Assembly: GCF_032854445.1 (NCBI RefSeq)
Contig: NC_088295.1
Coordinates: 67,799,058-67,863,057 of the forward strand
Length of the DNA stretch: 64,000 nucleotides
Direction: 5' to 3'
Source: Liolophura sinensis
Taxonomy: Eukaryota > Mollusca > Polyplacophora > Chitonida > Chitonidae
Part shown: in pieces, positions 49,901-63,769 of the stretch
Numbering within the stretch: the first letter of the stretch is position 1
Layout: each line of letters opens with the position of its first letter
The notes under the pieces: model-generated
What the model was told of the DNA's origin: nothing
Seen by the model: only the letters and a program-made list of their open reading frames with translations
The model's database searches: none
Translations under genes and position numbers: made by a program

Positions 49901-52770
49901 AGAGTTCACAGATACATATGGCTTCACAGAAAAGGTTCTTTATTAGAAATTGTAGTTTGGAAGATTACAACACAGAGTTCATGGTGTTGGGATCATGAGA
50001 AAAGGCTAAGATTTGCTTTGAATTCCTACCACCAATTAAACCTCTACCGCAGGAGAAAACAGAAATGTACATACAGACTAATATGACACAGTATAACCAG
50101 AATATAGTGCATAGGGAATGCTTCTGTTAAATTTCTGATGCTCCTTCTACACTTCATTTACAAACAGTACCATAATATGGCCTTGGCCAGTTCACATAAA
50201 AAAAAAACGGCCGTTTCAAGCTGACATAACAGCTGCCATTTTGACAACCAAAGCACAGAGACAGATGGGGTTTCTGTAAGGTTGAACTTTGAGTTGGAAA
50301 GCAGAGTATCTAAATCATAGATCCCGTGGAATGTCCAGAAATTTGTGGGCAAAATTAAAAATGTTTTACCTTTTTGAATGCCTATACAAGTATATTTACT
50401 TATATGTTTGATTTGCTGTTTAAAGCCATTCTAGACTCTTTTTTTCACTTATGCGATGACAGCAAGTTGTATGATGTAAAACCAAAGTGCCCAGAGTAAA
50501 TCTCCCACCTTTAGCCAGTTATTGGCAAACTTTCTGGAAAACTCTGTAAAAGACCAAACTTGGGAACACCATCAATGATATTATGCCACCAAGGCCTCAA
50601 AAACAATGCAAGTGGGGGAATCTAGAATGTGCTCTGTCTAAGCAATGAGGTTTATACCAATTACACATATATTTTATACGTGTGTTCTATACAATAGCAC
50701 GCACTGAAAACACTACATGTATGCTATTACTTGCTTTTAACTTAGAAGAACTACATGTTAAGATGATCTCAAACATAAGTAAATATTAAGAGCAGTTTAG
50801 CAAACCAAATACATAAAACTGTTTTCAGTGTCAAACATGCCAAAAAACTGTGTAAAAACAGCCATAAAGTTCTCCAAAATTCAGAAAAAACTCCTCAAAT
50901 ATCAAGTACTGCTTTGAAAACCAACTCCATCAAACTCTTTATGTGCAAAATTGGACAAAAAATATCAAAACCTCATCTCAAATGCACAAAACATCACAAT
51001 ACTCAGAATTTATCCGCAACGTGGTAGCGCCATGTACAAAGTTTCAATGCATAAATATCAAACTGTTGTAAAACAAGTCCAGACAAGTGTTTTGTGGCAG
51101 GTTAACGTAGTGACAAATGGAATATAATTAAAGCCATAGTCCCCACCTCATCCAACTTTCGAGTAGAGTGTACCACTAGGTAACATGAATAAACCAAATA
51201 AACATCCTGATGTCGATATCTTGTTTTCTTTTGGCATTTCTATTTTAAAAACATTATGAACATCAATAAAACAGATTTGACTTAAAGCTATTACTTTGCT
51301 GATACTGAAATTGATTTATCTTCAATCTGATCTTTGTCAGAAGATAACAACCATGCCTGATTATGTACATGTAACTCTGTCATGTTTACGTAGCATGACA
51401 ATGTACTTTTTTTTATATTATCGCTACACTCCAACTCACATTATGCTGATAGCTTGGTATCAGCCAAATTGTAATTGTTCATGAAAAATATAACGCTTCA
51501 TTTTATTTGTTGAATTTCCACTGAACAGAGCCATACAAAACCAACTCATGAGGCAGCACTTGCAAAATGCGCTGTTCTAAGAATCAAACCAAAGTGTCTC
51601 CAAACCAAAGGTTCAGATCTTAACTATGTAAAACATTATGAAGCACTGTGTAATCAAACTTTACAGACAGATTCATGCCATTGCCTTCAATGTTCAAAGA
51701 GCTGGTATAAATGGACTTGGGTGAAATCAGTGCAGATAGTTATAGCCTTCGCATAGCATGCTGTTATTGTCTCCTGTGTATTCCCATGATAGTCCCCTGC
51801 CCACAGGATTCCCATCAGCTCCACATGCCATCCCCAAGGTTCCTGGCAAATGTCAACGACAACCAACCATGCCACCGGACAGAATACCCCGTAATTACAT
51901 TAGCAAAGTGGATTTCTTTCAGTGCTACTCAGCTTATGATGCCATACACTTTAGAGTTCACAGCGACAAAACTGAGAACATGTAAGTTGTTGCCTGTAGT
52001 CAGATCTTGGTGAAAAATAACAAATTTTGAAAGTCTTCCTAAATCCATGTCAGCGTAACACAGCCGGGAGATGGCCAGGCTAAGGAACTTCCATAGCCCT
52101 GAGCAATTACCTGATGTTAATTATAAAGATAATTATACATCTGTACATTAAAGAGGGCTGGAGTATTTAGTCGTTTAGCACCACCAATTAAGCAAATTAC
52201 ACCAGACAACTGCAGCAATTAAGTCAACTGTTTACATTGTCACTAACACATGTAGGCACAAAGCGTTCACGAATGTCAAATCTTGCAATGTAGCCTCCAT
52301 AAAAGAAGACGTACACCATTACAGTTGAAAACAGTTCGTAGCCAGAGAAGAATGACACGTATAACAATGCCGTGCAAAACAAAATTCTCACAGAACAAAC
52401 ATTCCAACCATCAAAGGAAGAAAAATGGCACGATCAAACAGCAGCAGAGTTGTCTAAATAGAAGCCTTCAGTCAAATGCATGACCAGGAAATTACAAAAT
52501 GGATAACAATGGAGAGTAAATGAAGTGTTCAAAAAAAAAACGACCGGAATTCTAGTCGCCGCCAGCCGACCCTGACAAGACAGAGTTAATGTTATTCTTG
52601 TCATGTCCACGCGCGCTGACACAGAGGAGTGACCACTTCAGACAGACAACTTGTTTACAAAGTCACTCGCTTTAAAACAGGTATTCGATATAAGAGCTAC
52701 TCTATGACAATTCTGGGTCAATACCATAATTACCTCAGGATAATTTGAGCTGATTTTTAGGACAAGCTAA

Positions 52771-52774
<4 letters not shown>
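46907..52774. other. AT-rich DNA, nothing recognised
   Basis: About 5.9 kb with only short overlapping open frames on both strands. None shows a recognisable domain or paired splice sites that could be supported by eye. Confidence 0.4.

Positions 52775-52817
<43 letters not shown>
52775..52817. repeat. (AT)n microsatellite
   Basis: An uninterrupted AT alternation of about 43 bases just upstream of the 68/69-bp satellite. Confidence 0.97.
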
Positions 52818-52818
<1 letters not shown>

Positions 52819-52880
52819 CTTTGTTTGCTAGGAGTTTACTGAAGCTTTCATCAGTATTTTGGACATCTAATAACAGTATC

Positions 52881-55406
52881 TGTTACCTCACTGGAACGTC
52901 AAGCTGAAGCCATCAAAAACCACACACAACATATATGTACATGTATTGTACAATGACACAAAGCCTACATACATTTTGTTACCTCACTGACACACAACAT
53001 ATATGGACATGTATTGTACAATGACACAAAGCCTACATACATTTTATTACCTCACTGACACACAACATATACATACATGTATTGTACAATGACACAAAGC
53101 CTACATACATTTTATTACCTCACTGACACACAACATATATGGACATGTATTGTACAATGACACAAAGACTATATACATTTTGTTACCTCACTGACACACA
53201 ACATATATGGACATGTATTGTACAATGACACAAAGCCTATATACATTTTATTACCTCACTGACACACAACATATACATACATGTATTGTACAATGACACA
53301 AAGCCTACATACATTTTATTACCTCACTGACACACAACATATATGTACATGTATTGTACAATGACACAAAGCCTATATACATTTTATTACCTCACTGACA
53401 CACAACATATACGTACATGTATTGTACAATGACAACAAAGCCTACATACATTTTATTACCTCACTGACACACAACATATATGGACATGTATTGTACAATG
53501 ACAACAAAGCCTATATACATTTTATTACCTCACTGACACACAACATATATGTACATGTATTGTACAATGACACAAAGCCTATATACATTTTATTACCTCA
53601 CTGACACACAACATATACGTACATGTATTGTACAATGACACAAAGCCTACATACATTTTATTACCTCACTGACACACAACATATATGGACATGTATTGTA
53701 CAATGACACAAAGCCTACATACATTTTGTTACCTCACTGACACACAACATATACGTACATGTATTGTACAATGACAACAAAGCCTATATACATTTTGTTA
53801 CCTCACTGACACACAACATATACGTACATGTATTGTACAATGACACAAAGCCTACATACATTTTGTTACCTCACTGACACACAACATTACGTACATGTAT
53901 TGTACAATGACAACAAAGCCTATATACATTTTATTACCTCACTGACACACAACATATATGGACATGTATTGTACAATGACAACAAAGCCTATATACATTT
54001 TGTTACCTCACTGACACACAACATATATGGACATGTATTGTACAATGACAACAAAGCCTATATACATTTTGTTACCTCACTGACACACAACATATATGGA
54101 CATGTATTGTACAATGACAACAAAGCCTATATACATTTTGTTACCTCACTGACACACAACATATATGGACATGTATTGTACAATGACACAAAGCCTACAT
54201 ACATTTTATTACCTCACTGACACACAACATACATGGACATGTATTGTACAATGACAACAAAGCCTATATACATTTTGTTACCTCACTGGAACACCATGCT
54301 GAAGCCGTCAAACACCACACACAACATATATGTACATGTATTGTACAATGACACAAAGCCTACATACATTTTATTACCTCACTGACACACAACATATATG
54401 GACATGTATTGTACAATGACAACAAAGCCTATATACATTTTATTACCTCACTGACACACAACATATATGGACATGTATTGTACAATGACAACAAAGCCTA
54501 TATACATTTTATTACCTCACTGACACACAACATATATGGACATGTATTGTACAATGACAACAAAGCCTATATACATTTTATTACCTCACTGACACACAAC
54601 ATATATGTACATGTATTGTACAATGACACAAAGCCTATATACATTTTATTACCTCACTGACACACAACATATATGGACATGTATTGTACAATGACAACAA
54701 AGCCTATATACATTTTATTACCTCACTGACACACAACATATATGGACATGTATTGTACAATGACAACAAAGCCTATATACATTTTATTACCTCACTGACA
54801 CACAACATATATGGACATGTATTGTACAATGACAACAAAGCCTATATACATTTTGTTACCTCACTGACACACAACATATATGGACATGTATTGTACAATG
54901 ACAACAAAGCCTATATACATTTTGTTACCTCACTGACACACAACATATATGGACATGTATTGTACAATGACAACAAAGCCTATATACATTTTGTTACCTC
55001 ACTGACACACAACATATATGGACATGTATTGTACAATGACAACAAAGCCTATATACATTTTGTTACCTCACTGACACACAACATATATGGACATGTATTG
55101 TACAATGACAACAAAGCCTATATACATTTTGTTACCTCACTGACACACAACATATATGGACATGTATTGTACAATGACAACAAAGCCTATATACATTTTG
55201 TTACCTCACTGACACACAACATATATGGACATGTATTGTACAATGACATAAAGCCTACATACATTTTGTTACCTCACTGACACACAACATATATGGACAT
55301 GTATTGTACAATGACAACAAAGCCTATATACATTTTGTTACCTCACTGGAACACCATGCTGAAGCTGTCAAACACGACACACACAACATATATGTACATG
55401 TACTGT
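52881..55406 (+). repeat. 68/69-bp satellite array (about 35 units)
   Basis: The unit contains CCTCACTGACACACAACATA, TATGGACATGTATTGTACAA and TGACACAAAGCCTACATACA, then TTTTATTA or TTTTGTTA. Units with ACACAAAG are 68 bp and those with ACAACAAAG are 69 bp. Runs of 69-bp units keep one frame open (up to 198 codons at 54684-55280, a 23-residue repeat), but the frame breaks wherever a 68-bp unit occurs. It is a length artefact, not a gene. A distinct segment, CTCACTGGAAC then GCTGAAGC, occurs at about 52885, 54281 and 55341, at the two ends and once inside. Confidence 0.95.
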
Positions 55407-55639
55407 AGACAAACATATTGCGAATATATCTATCTAATATATAGATATGCATTTTATATTAAATGCTGTGCACTTGGTCAAGAAGTACATGTACAAAGAT
55501 GGTGAATTTCAATCTTATGTACTGATCCAGCTAAATCATGATTGGACACTCTGAATTTATGCTTCGATACCTTGTGTGAGGTTTGTGCTTATTCTAATCA
55601 CTTCGTGTAGACTTAGAAATTTTAGCAAGGCTACTATAC

Positions 55640-56560
55640 AGCTTACCTGTAGGAGGTGAATGAATGTGAAACTTCACCTCAATACATAACATACTGAAAT
55701 TGTGAATTTAGTAATTTACATTAATTAACATGCACACAGTGGAACATCCCTCTTGGGTCATTCTGATTTATATGCATGTAAAGCACATATATTTGAGTGC
55801 CACCCCAATTAACATTTGTTAAACTTATAATTATATAACTTCAATAATTATAACCAATTACAATACACAATACACTATGACAGGAACCTAAAAACATACA
55901 ACATCCCTATAGCTAGTCTCCACACCACAGTACACATGTTATGTCATCTGTAGAACTAGCGCTACCTGGTGGAGAAAATATGTCAACCTCTTGGGTGGAA
56001 ATTGTGAACTGAATCAAGGGAAACCTAACTGTAAATGGCTGCTACAAGTCTATTTCAACACAAACGCATTTGGATCCCACTATGCATCAGCCATTTCTCA
56101 AATGTTAGCTGCTGCGGAGACTAGCTACAGGGAAGTTGCATACTTCCAGGTAATGGAGTTTTGACAGTATTTAATATGCACACATTCAATCAAGGATGGA
56201 ATATCCCCCTTGTGTTATTCTGCTCTACCTGGGCTCAATACAAGCAGTACTTTTTAAGATACCACCCCTAACATTTTGTTTAACGTGGATTCTAATGCAC
56301 AATACACTAAGTCAGGAAGTTAGTAATTTACGGCAGTGAATATGTACACACCAAATCAACGACTGAATATCCATCTCATGTTATTCTGCTCTACAGGTGT
56401 GCAAACCCTGAGCTCAATACCTGCAGTACGTTTCAACACACTATCCCTTACATTTTGTTCAACATGGCTTTCCCTGATATTGGACGCTGACAAAGAGGCT
56501 AAGGCGTGACATGAGCTACACCTGTAATTTGTACTGGCGAGCTAAAAATCCTGTTTAAAA
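55640..56560 (+). repeat. second locus of the dispersed ~180-bp repeat family
   Basis: It contains two or three units with CTCAATACAAGCAGTACTTT, AAGATACCACCCCTAACATT, ACACAATACACTAAGTCAGG, AAGTTAGTAATTTACGGC and TGTTATTCTGCTCTAC. The order matches 1-540. It abuts the right side of the 68/69-bp satellite. Confidence 0.65.
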
Positions 56561-59500
56561 AAACATAATTAGCACTGTGTCAAGGTGACCTAAAGCAATA
56601 CAATGTAACAAACTGTGTATGTCAGTGTCCAAAACAGAGTCTCTCTATACAGTCCCTCATGTAAAGAACAATAAAAAAAAATCAATGGACAAAAAATTGA
56701 TGGAATCTTATGAAATTTGTTATTTTGGCATTAAGGTTTGGTTGTTTTACATCTGAAATTGGTTTCCTGTTGGAAAACCCATTCAGATATCAAAATACAC
56801 TTTTTCCCCATTTGACATATCTGTAATTCTCCCATGGGAACCTACTTTTTACACTGTAAATGCTTTAATGTTCACCGGATATTTACATTTAAGGACTATG
56901 CAGCAGTGATTTTTCCCACAAAATATACAGTTGGCCAAAAACTGCTGTTCTGTTCCTCCGCCATGGCAAAGAGAACACTAAAATGAAGTATCTGTTAGAT
57001 TGAAGACCATCAAACCCTTTCCAGGGAAATACTTCCTAAATGAATATCTAATATACACATACATGCTGCCAGTTGTAGAACACAAAGTGAAATCTGCAAG
57101 GTGTACAGAATCTAACACAAAAGTAAATCAAAATAAACACTATTTGTTTTCAATCATTAAATCTGCATATCAAAAGGATCAGCAAATCTGGTCAATGTAT
57201 TACAAAGGCTGCACAAAGGTTTTTAAGGCTAACAGCAGCTAATGATCTACAAAAAATGACTCTGTCCTTAATTTCCTGATCATTTTCTACCTGCCAATCC
57301 AGCAGGAAATTGCCTGAGCAGCCAACCAAAGAGCAGTCTATATCAGCTTGTTGAAAAATGCATACCAGCGACAAAGTTGATGAACAAGTCTTCAAACGGA
57401 AATTAATCAATACAGAATATTGATTTGTGGCAACACCAGTTTCACTGCAATCCTCTTAAAGAGCATTTGAATTTATTTACATGTTATTGTTTGAAAGTTA
57501 GTACATTCTGTAAAATCTGAAAATAACCATTTTGTGAGTCTTCATACCAATAAAAAGTAAAGTTTAAATTGGACACATTTGTCTTGGAATAAAACTGTGT
57601 GTTGATAATTTTAACTGCAAGCTGAATTCCAAATTATGACTTGAACCAAAACTACATGGCTGGGGAATCAGTCTTGTAATAACCAAATCATAAAGGATTC
57701 GCCTGGCCAATCACTACATCAACAATGTCATGTGAAAATTACAATAGTTTTCAATGGGACTGACTACATAAATCCTTCTGAAGTTCCCAGACTACACTCT
57801 GACCTGAGCTCAGCCATTTAAGTACCTCAGTCTGACATAAACACTGCAATAGGGAGGTTTCAGTTCACACTCTTTTATTGCTGAAAGTATGAAATAATGG
57901 CTTCTTTCAGAGGCATTTAGGAATTGGGATGGTATAGATTGACAGGTATAGTATGAAATAATGTCCCATAATGTACCATATGATCTCTCTGAAAATTTTT
58001 TCAGCTATGTCTGATTACATTTACTATAACATTAGCCCCAGTGAAAATTTTCACAATAAGTTATTTCGAATAGACTAAGAATGGAAAAAGTTAATGGGCT
58101 GACCATTTGTGAACTTATGAAGTCCCAAAGGAAAGTGATGTCATTTATGCATCCAGAACATTGGGAGACAGGTGATTGGTCAATTAATGTCAACCAAAGT
58201 TTCCTAACATTTTTGACAATTCGCATGATGCAGCAGGACTATTTTTACCCTTTGCAACAAAAAAGTTCTAACTCGAAACTTCCCTATTAAAACCAGAGTG
58301 AATTAAAGCAGAAATGGACACCATGCTAAATCAAAGCAATCACCAAAACATTTTCTCTGCCCTATCACTAGTAACATAATGATGCTAACATATAATAACA
58401 GACTTAGAGCAAAGGGATTACAGCCAAATCATTTTGGTCAAGAAAACATCTGAAAAATTTAAAAAGCTTGAATCCAGTCTGTGAACATTCATGCAAATGT
58501 ATGTGTAGTCCATCAAAGTCCACTGGGAAGATACAGTGTCTTCTAAAGCAAATAAGGAAAACAAAGTAGGCTCAAATTCCCTCCAGGGACATTTAAACTA
58601 GCTAACGACTTTGGGGAGGCACAGACGTTGATAATGAAATAGAGCAACCTACCTGGATGAGATAAAAGCATAGGGCGTCTGAAAATCAATGACACTGGCA
58701 GTAGAGGCTTTGAGCTGTTCCAACGAAGTCTAACACCTTAGCACCTCTGCGAGACCACAGCTTACTCTCGCAGACAAGGGTAATCTCTAGTGACAAGAGG
58801 GAATATTTGCTTCCTGCTGAATGAGCTCTCGACTAACGTAGTGCTGGGACATATACAAAGATTAATAAACCTGCAGGGAACAACAACAACAGCAACAAGA
58901 TGGGTTCAGAGTACAGGTCATCAAACCTTTTCACACATCCATCTCCATCAAAACAAAATTGTCAGCATTACTACAATCAGCAGATAATTGAGATGAAATC
59001 AATAATGCCATGTAGTGTTAGTATTTTACAATGACAAGCACTTAGAACTGATTCTTTTGATATGATCTTTGTACTAGCTGTGATCAGCAATCAGATGCAA
59101 ATCTGGCTGCAGACATGCAAATGGAGCTGTGAGAATAGTCAAGCACATGCAAGCAATAATTTACTACTACGGTATATTTCACCTAAAGTTTGGCAACGTG
59201 AAAATGAGCTTTCATGCTATGAAAAAAAGTTCCAGATAGTTTTTGGGGTCAACTTAGCAAGAGCATCCAATAATTCTGAGATTAAGTCATTAAAAGGACG
59301 CCTTGAAAAAGGAAACAATTTCCACACGTTTGGTTTTAATAGATATCTGTATAACAACAAGCAAGTATTTTGGCAATTTCAAACCTAATGACCTCCTATT
59401 GTGTGACTTTTGCTTCAAGGTCAAAGGTACAGACCTACAATTCATCTGACTGTAACTCAAGATCACCTCTATGGCTTTTTTTATTGTTCGAATTGAAAGT

Positions 59501-60100
59501 TAAAGGTTACTTAGAGACTGACCCCTACCAGTTTGATCTAATTTATGAGCTTCAGTTGACAGCCATTACCATCCACTGCTCAGAGTTGTTCAGAGATCCC
59601 AATTCATTGGTTTCTCGCTTAAGCGAGCCATGCCGCTACCAGCGACAACAATGATACTCCCTTGCCAGAGAGAGCTGCAAAGGCACGGTTTGGCGCTGAA
59701 TAACTGAGAGTGTGACGAATGAACGACATCCCAGTGCGAAGCAGCAAGACACCACAATGCCATGTTTTATGTATCTTTGTAGATGCCCCGTGGGAGGCCA
59801 GAGTACAGGAGATGTGTGCTGGGTGCTTGGTTTACAAGCACAGAAGTAGAAAGCAAAAGATGAATGGTTACAGTGACCATTCTGGCAGTAATAGAACACA
59901 ATGCAGACAATGTACACCATCAGTTACTTTGTGGATAAGCATTATTAGCCTCTTAGGTGTTAGTATATGATACTTTAATACTTGTAAAAAGGACTGTGGG
60001 GCAAAGTTACAGAAAGTGCACTTTACAAACAGGTTGATATACAACAAAACAACAACAACATAAAAAAATATGTGGATTTACATATATCACACCCTGAATA
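56561..60100. other. AT-rich DNA, nothing recognised
   Basis: No supported gene. A GC-richer patch at 59610-59850, with the palindrome CTCGCTTAAGCGAG, stands out but could not be assigned. Confidence 0.4.
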
Positions 60101-60104
60101 AATC

Positions 60105-60535
60105 TGATTTATTTATTTATTCATCTGATTGCTGCTTAATGCCATACCTCAGATGTTCCAGGTGTACTTATCTACAATGTATATACATATACACATATGT
60201 TCACTATACATGATGCATGTTATTTACTTATTTGGTCGTTATTTAACACCATACTCAATCATTTTTAGGCAACTATTTTTTATTACATACCCTGTAATAA
60301 AGGCATTAAGTTTACTACACTGTAAGTTAATTAGATTAGACGGACAATTGAGAAAACAGAGGAGTTGTAATCACTTCAAGCATGGTAATAGAATTGATTT
60401 CCTGATAGGTGCTTAAGGCTTTGCTTTTTACTTACGTGACGGCAGTTCTGTTTATGGTTGGAGGAGACCGGGTACCAGAAAAGCCTCCTGACATGACTCC
60501 ACATGAGTCTGTACCATCTGAGCCAGCAAGGCCCT
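60105..60535 (-). repeat. degenerate SINE remnants
   Basis: TTTATTTATTTATTCATCTG and TTATTTAACACCATACTCAA are reverse complements of V-SINE/RUDI-like tails. The 60425-60535 stretch (GTTGGAGGAGACCGGG, CATCTGAGCCAGCAAGGCCC) resembles the body and head, heavily mutated. Confidence 0.4.
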
Positions 60536-61282
60536 TCCATCATAACAAAGCTCATACACTTTAGTCTTTATAATTAACAAACACTTATAACATTTAAATC
60601 CATGACATTTTGGAACTAAGACGCTAAGAAGTTAGTAATTCTGTATTTTTAGCTTGTCCTTGATGCTTGCCTCAGTATCTGTAAACTGTATCCTATGGCA
60701 TCCTTATTTTAACATTGGCCCTAGTACACCTACGGATGAGCAAGAGGCTAAGAGATTACTGTGAGATATGTCATAACCATTGTAAATTTGTGCTTGAAGA
60801 AAGATTCAGTACATGGCTACAATTAATATTGTTATCAGCAAAGAAATGGTTATAAATGTAATTACACAGTAATTCTATATGAGTAAAACTCTTCGTGTCT
60901 ACAAGGGGGAAATGAAAATTGATGAAAATTTGGCACCTTCAGTTAATCCTGCTTTTATGCGGCAATATACAGAGAGCAAGAAAATACAACCAAAAAGTTC
61001 ATTTTGTTTTTTCTAATATTTTCTCACAGGAAAATACATGCACAACCTTACAATTGTTAGGATCAAAGAGATGAAAACAAGGTTTTATCAAACATCTTGA
61101 TTAATTATTAACTAGAAAACCAAAGATTAGGTTGTGTATATCAAACTTTGCATCTTTGCATGAAATCAAAACAGATGTATATAATAATATGTGGATTTAA
61201 GACAACAACAAGATGAAGCAAAAACATTGCTAGGAACCTGAAGAAATGCAGGAGCAATGATATCAAAAACAAAATGGCATAC

Positions 61283-61367
61283 CTTCACAGTATACCCAGG
61301 GCAACAAGGAGAGAAATCTCTCTGACGGCATCGATTACAGGGTCCAACCACGTCTGCCCGGCAACAA
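61283..61367 (-). CDS. possible isolated cysteine-rich exon, function unknown
   Basis: An 85-nt open segment on the minus strand, bounded by CATTCTGTCAG on the 5' side and the donor AAG|GTATGC on the 3' side. It reads xxT then 28 codons starting CCRADVVGPCNRCRQRDFS and ending PCCPGYTVK. Six cysteines in 28 residues, with CC, CxxC and CCPGY, are typical of secreted disulfide-rich or matrix modules (CCPGY recalls EMI/EGF-type proteins). No specific domain can be assigned from one exon, and no partner exons were recognised. It is on the same strand as synaptotagmin but 20 kb upstream of its candidate promoter, so it would belong to a different gene. It could be chance. Confidence 0.3.
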
Positions 61368-62944
61368 CTGACAGAATGTCCAAATACTTAATATTTCAAC
61401 AGATACCATAGAAAAGACTTTTATAATAAATGAACCATCTGGACATTTTTTCTCATCGAAGTTGACTGTGGCTTGGTTAAAGGCTATAAAATCTCATCAA
61501 TAATGATTTTCACAGACAGGCTGAACAGAATGTTTTTCCTTCCCGTTTCACATATAAATTTTTAATAATGTCTAAAGGATTCCGTTTGTAATGAAGAAAG
61601 ATGTAGGTGCAACATCCTATTGTACTAAGGCCGGATTCAAACGTACGCAGAACAGGTCATCTAATATTTCAGAATATGATATCATAAAGCATATCCAAAG
61701 TCTGCAAACTTAATGTCATGAAAAAGTCAAGGCGAGACGTTTCAAGTAGTTAAATTTTATCAGATCACAGGTGATAAAAGCTGATGTTCAAACTACCATT
61801 TTTATGTATGACATGCCATGTGCTAAGAATGTCAAACAGCTTACCGTAATATGTGGCATTTGGCATGTATTATGTATGAGTGTAAGATGAACTTGTTTCA
61901 AAGACGATGCAGAAAGCCATCATATTCAGTTGTCACTGGTCTTGTAATTCTTCAATCTTTTTGCATGCTTGCTTACTCAAGCATATTCCAAAGGATATAT
62001 TCCGTGTCGACTAATAAAATTTTAATTTTTGTCTCCCAAAGCAAACTAAAAATGTTCACAAGTTGCACTGAACGTTGCTCTTTCATATGAATAGGTTGAG
62101 GAATTAAGATAAGCATACTTACATTCAGTCCATCCTGACATGGGTCTGGAGATTGATAAGGTATTTCAGTTATTTCCTCTGGGCACTACCCTCTTCCACC
62201 GTCCCCTCCACCCCACCCCCACACCCCCACAACAATAAACCTGTAAATCACTATACCAGTAAAACATCCTTGAGTATGAATCAAAAAATACAAGATTATG
62301 TGTTCTACAGCACAAAACAGTTTGACATGTCGAAAATATATGGCCTAAATTTGGTTGATTTGGTAGGAACCATGCAATTTACATGTTGTTTCCTTGAAAT
62401 AAAGAACATGTTTCAGATCTGGTTGTATTTTTAATTTAATCTGAGACTTCAAAAAACATTTTTTTTTACCAAGTCGTACAATATTTGGAGCAGTTACTGC
62501 ATAAAAAGCAAAGTTGACAGAAGAATCTGCAGAGACAGAGACAGACAAAAATTAATAATTTTTTTCATAAAAGCATGAAAGAAAAAAAAAAGCAATTACT
62601 GAGTTTGACTCTTCATAGTGTTATATAGACTTGGGATTAAACTATGAATCAATACCTGGTTACTGAACAAGGTATGCTACAATTTTCCAGTACTAACTCT
62701 ATCTTTCATTAATCCAAAGGCAAAGATTAGGACAGGCTAATACAGTTAACCTCCTAAGGTAATGACACATAACTGATTCCCATGAGAGTAATCTTAGCGC
62801 ATGGTTATGTGTGATGGTTCTCAGTTCTTGTATGTTGACTCTCTTATCATGAGCACCTTTAACATGAAACCTTTCACCGTATTTCATTAAATGACAAACA
62901 GCTGGCCTCAGCTTTTAATTATACACCATGGTGGTGCACGTGCA

Positions 62945-63122
62945 CTTATTCATTTATTTGATTGTTGTGTTGCACCGTATTCTGTAATACTTCAGTTTTA
63001 TGATGGCAAACATGTTGATGGGTGGAGGTATTAAATTAGGCTGGACACCATCATGCAGGCTGTCGTATAAGTGAAATATTCTTGAGTACATTGTAAAACA
63101 CCAATCAAATAAATAAATAAAT
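62945..63122. repeat. two SINE 3' ends in inverted, near head-to-head arrangement
   Basis: 62945-63030 reads as a minus-strand tail (TTATTTGATTGTTGTGTTGC then ATGGCAAACATGTTGATGGG), and 63040-63122 as a plus-strand tail (GTCGTATAAGTGAAATATTC then CACCAATCAAATAAATAAAT). Both lack the tRNA heads. Confidence 0.6.
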
Positions 63123-63769
63123 TAGGCCGGCTAGCATAAACCAACAACTTTTGGCAATTCTTTTACGCCCAATCACCAACTTTCCCATTTGTGACAAGCT
63201 TATATGCGATTTTTAAGGGAGACGAGTGGTTTTCAATGCATACAAGATTGTACAAACAGACACAAAAGCTCCAAGGGCCACATATTACCCCACAAACAAG
63301 TAGAGCTGGAAAATCCAGAAACTCAACCTGCTCTCCAAATACCAGCAGATGGAAATAAAACATTGTACACACAATAAAAGTGCTAGCAAATACATGGGAA
63401 AATTTGCTTTCTATAATCTATGTATCCAGTGAGACATCAACATCTATCATTTTACCAAGAGTGCTAGATTGTCAGGCTATTAAATCATCACATACACTGT
63501 ACATGTACCTGTACATTTTCTTGTTGGCCAGTACACATCAAAATTACAACTATATTACACCCCGACTGTACTGATAACCACTGTGTAACAACAATTATCT
63601 TAAACAGTTGAATAGGGTGTGTTAATTAATATCTGTTTCCAGCTGTTTCTCAAATCGACCAACATTAATGCTAATGAGTACAAGCCATGTAAAATTCAAA
63701 ATCTAAATGTGAACTGGTTCCAAGTATGAGATGAGCAACTCACAATTTGTCACCAGTTGAACTTTTCAA

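Noticed and set aside
51711-52013. Overlapping 62-100 codon frames on both strands
   Set aside because: No family resemblance, no splice context, and mutual overlap on both strands indicates chance frames in a less AT-rich stretch.
53828-54220. 130-codon open frame and others like it in the satellite
   Set aside because: They consist entirely of 69-bp satellite units; the frames break wherever a 68-bp unit occurs.
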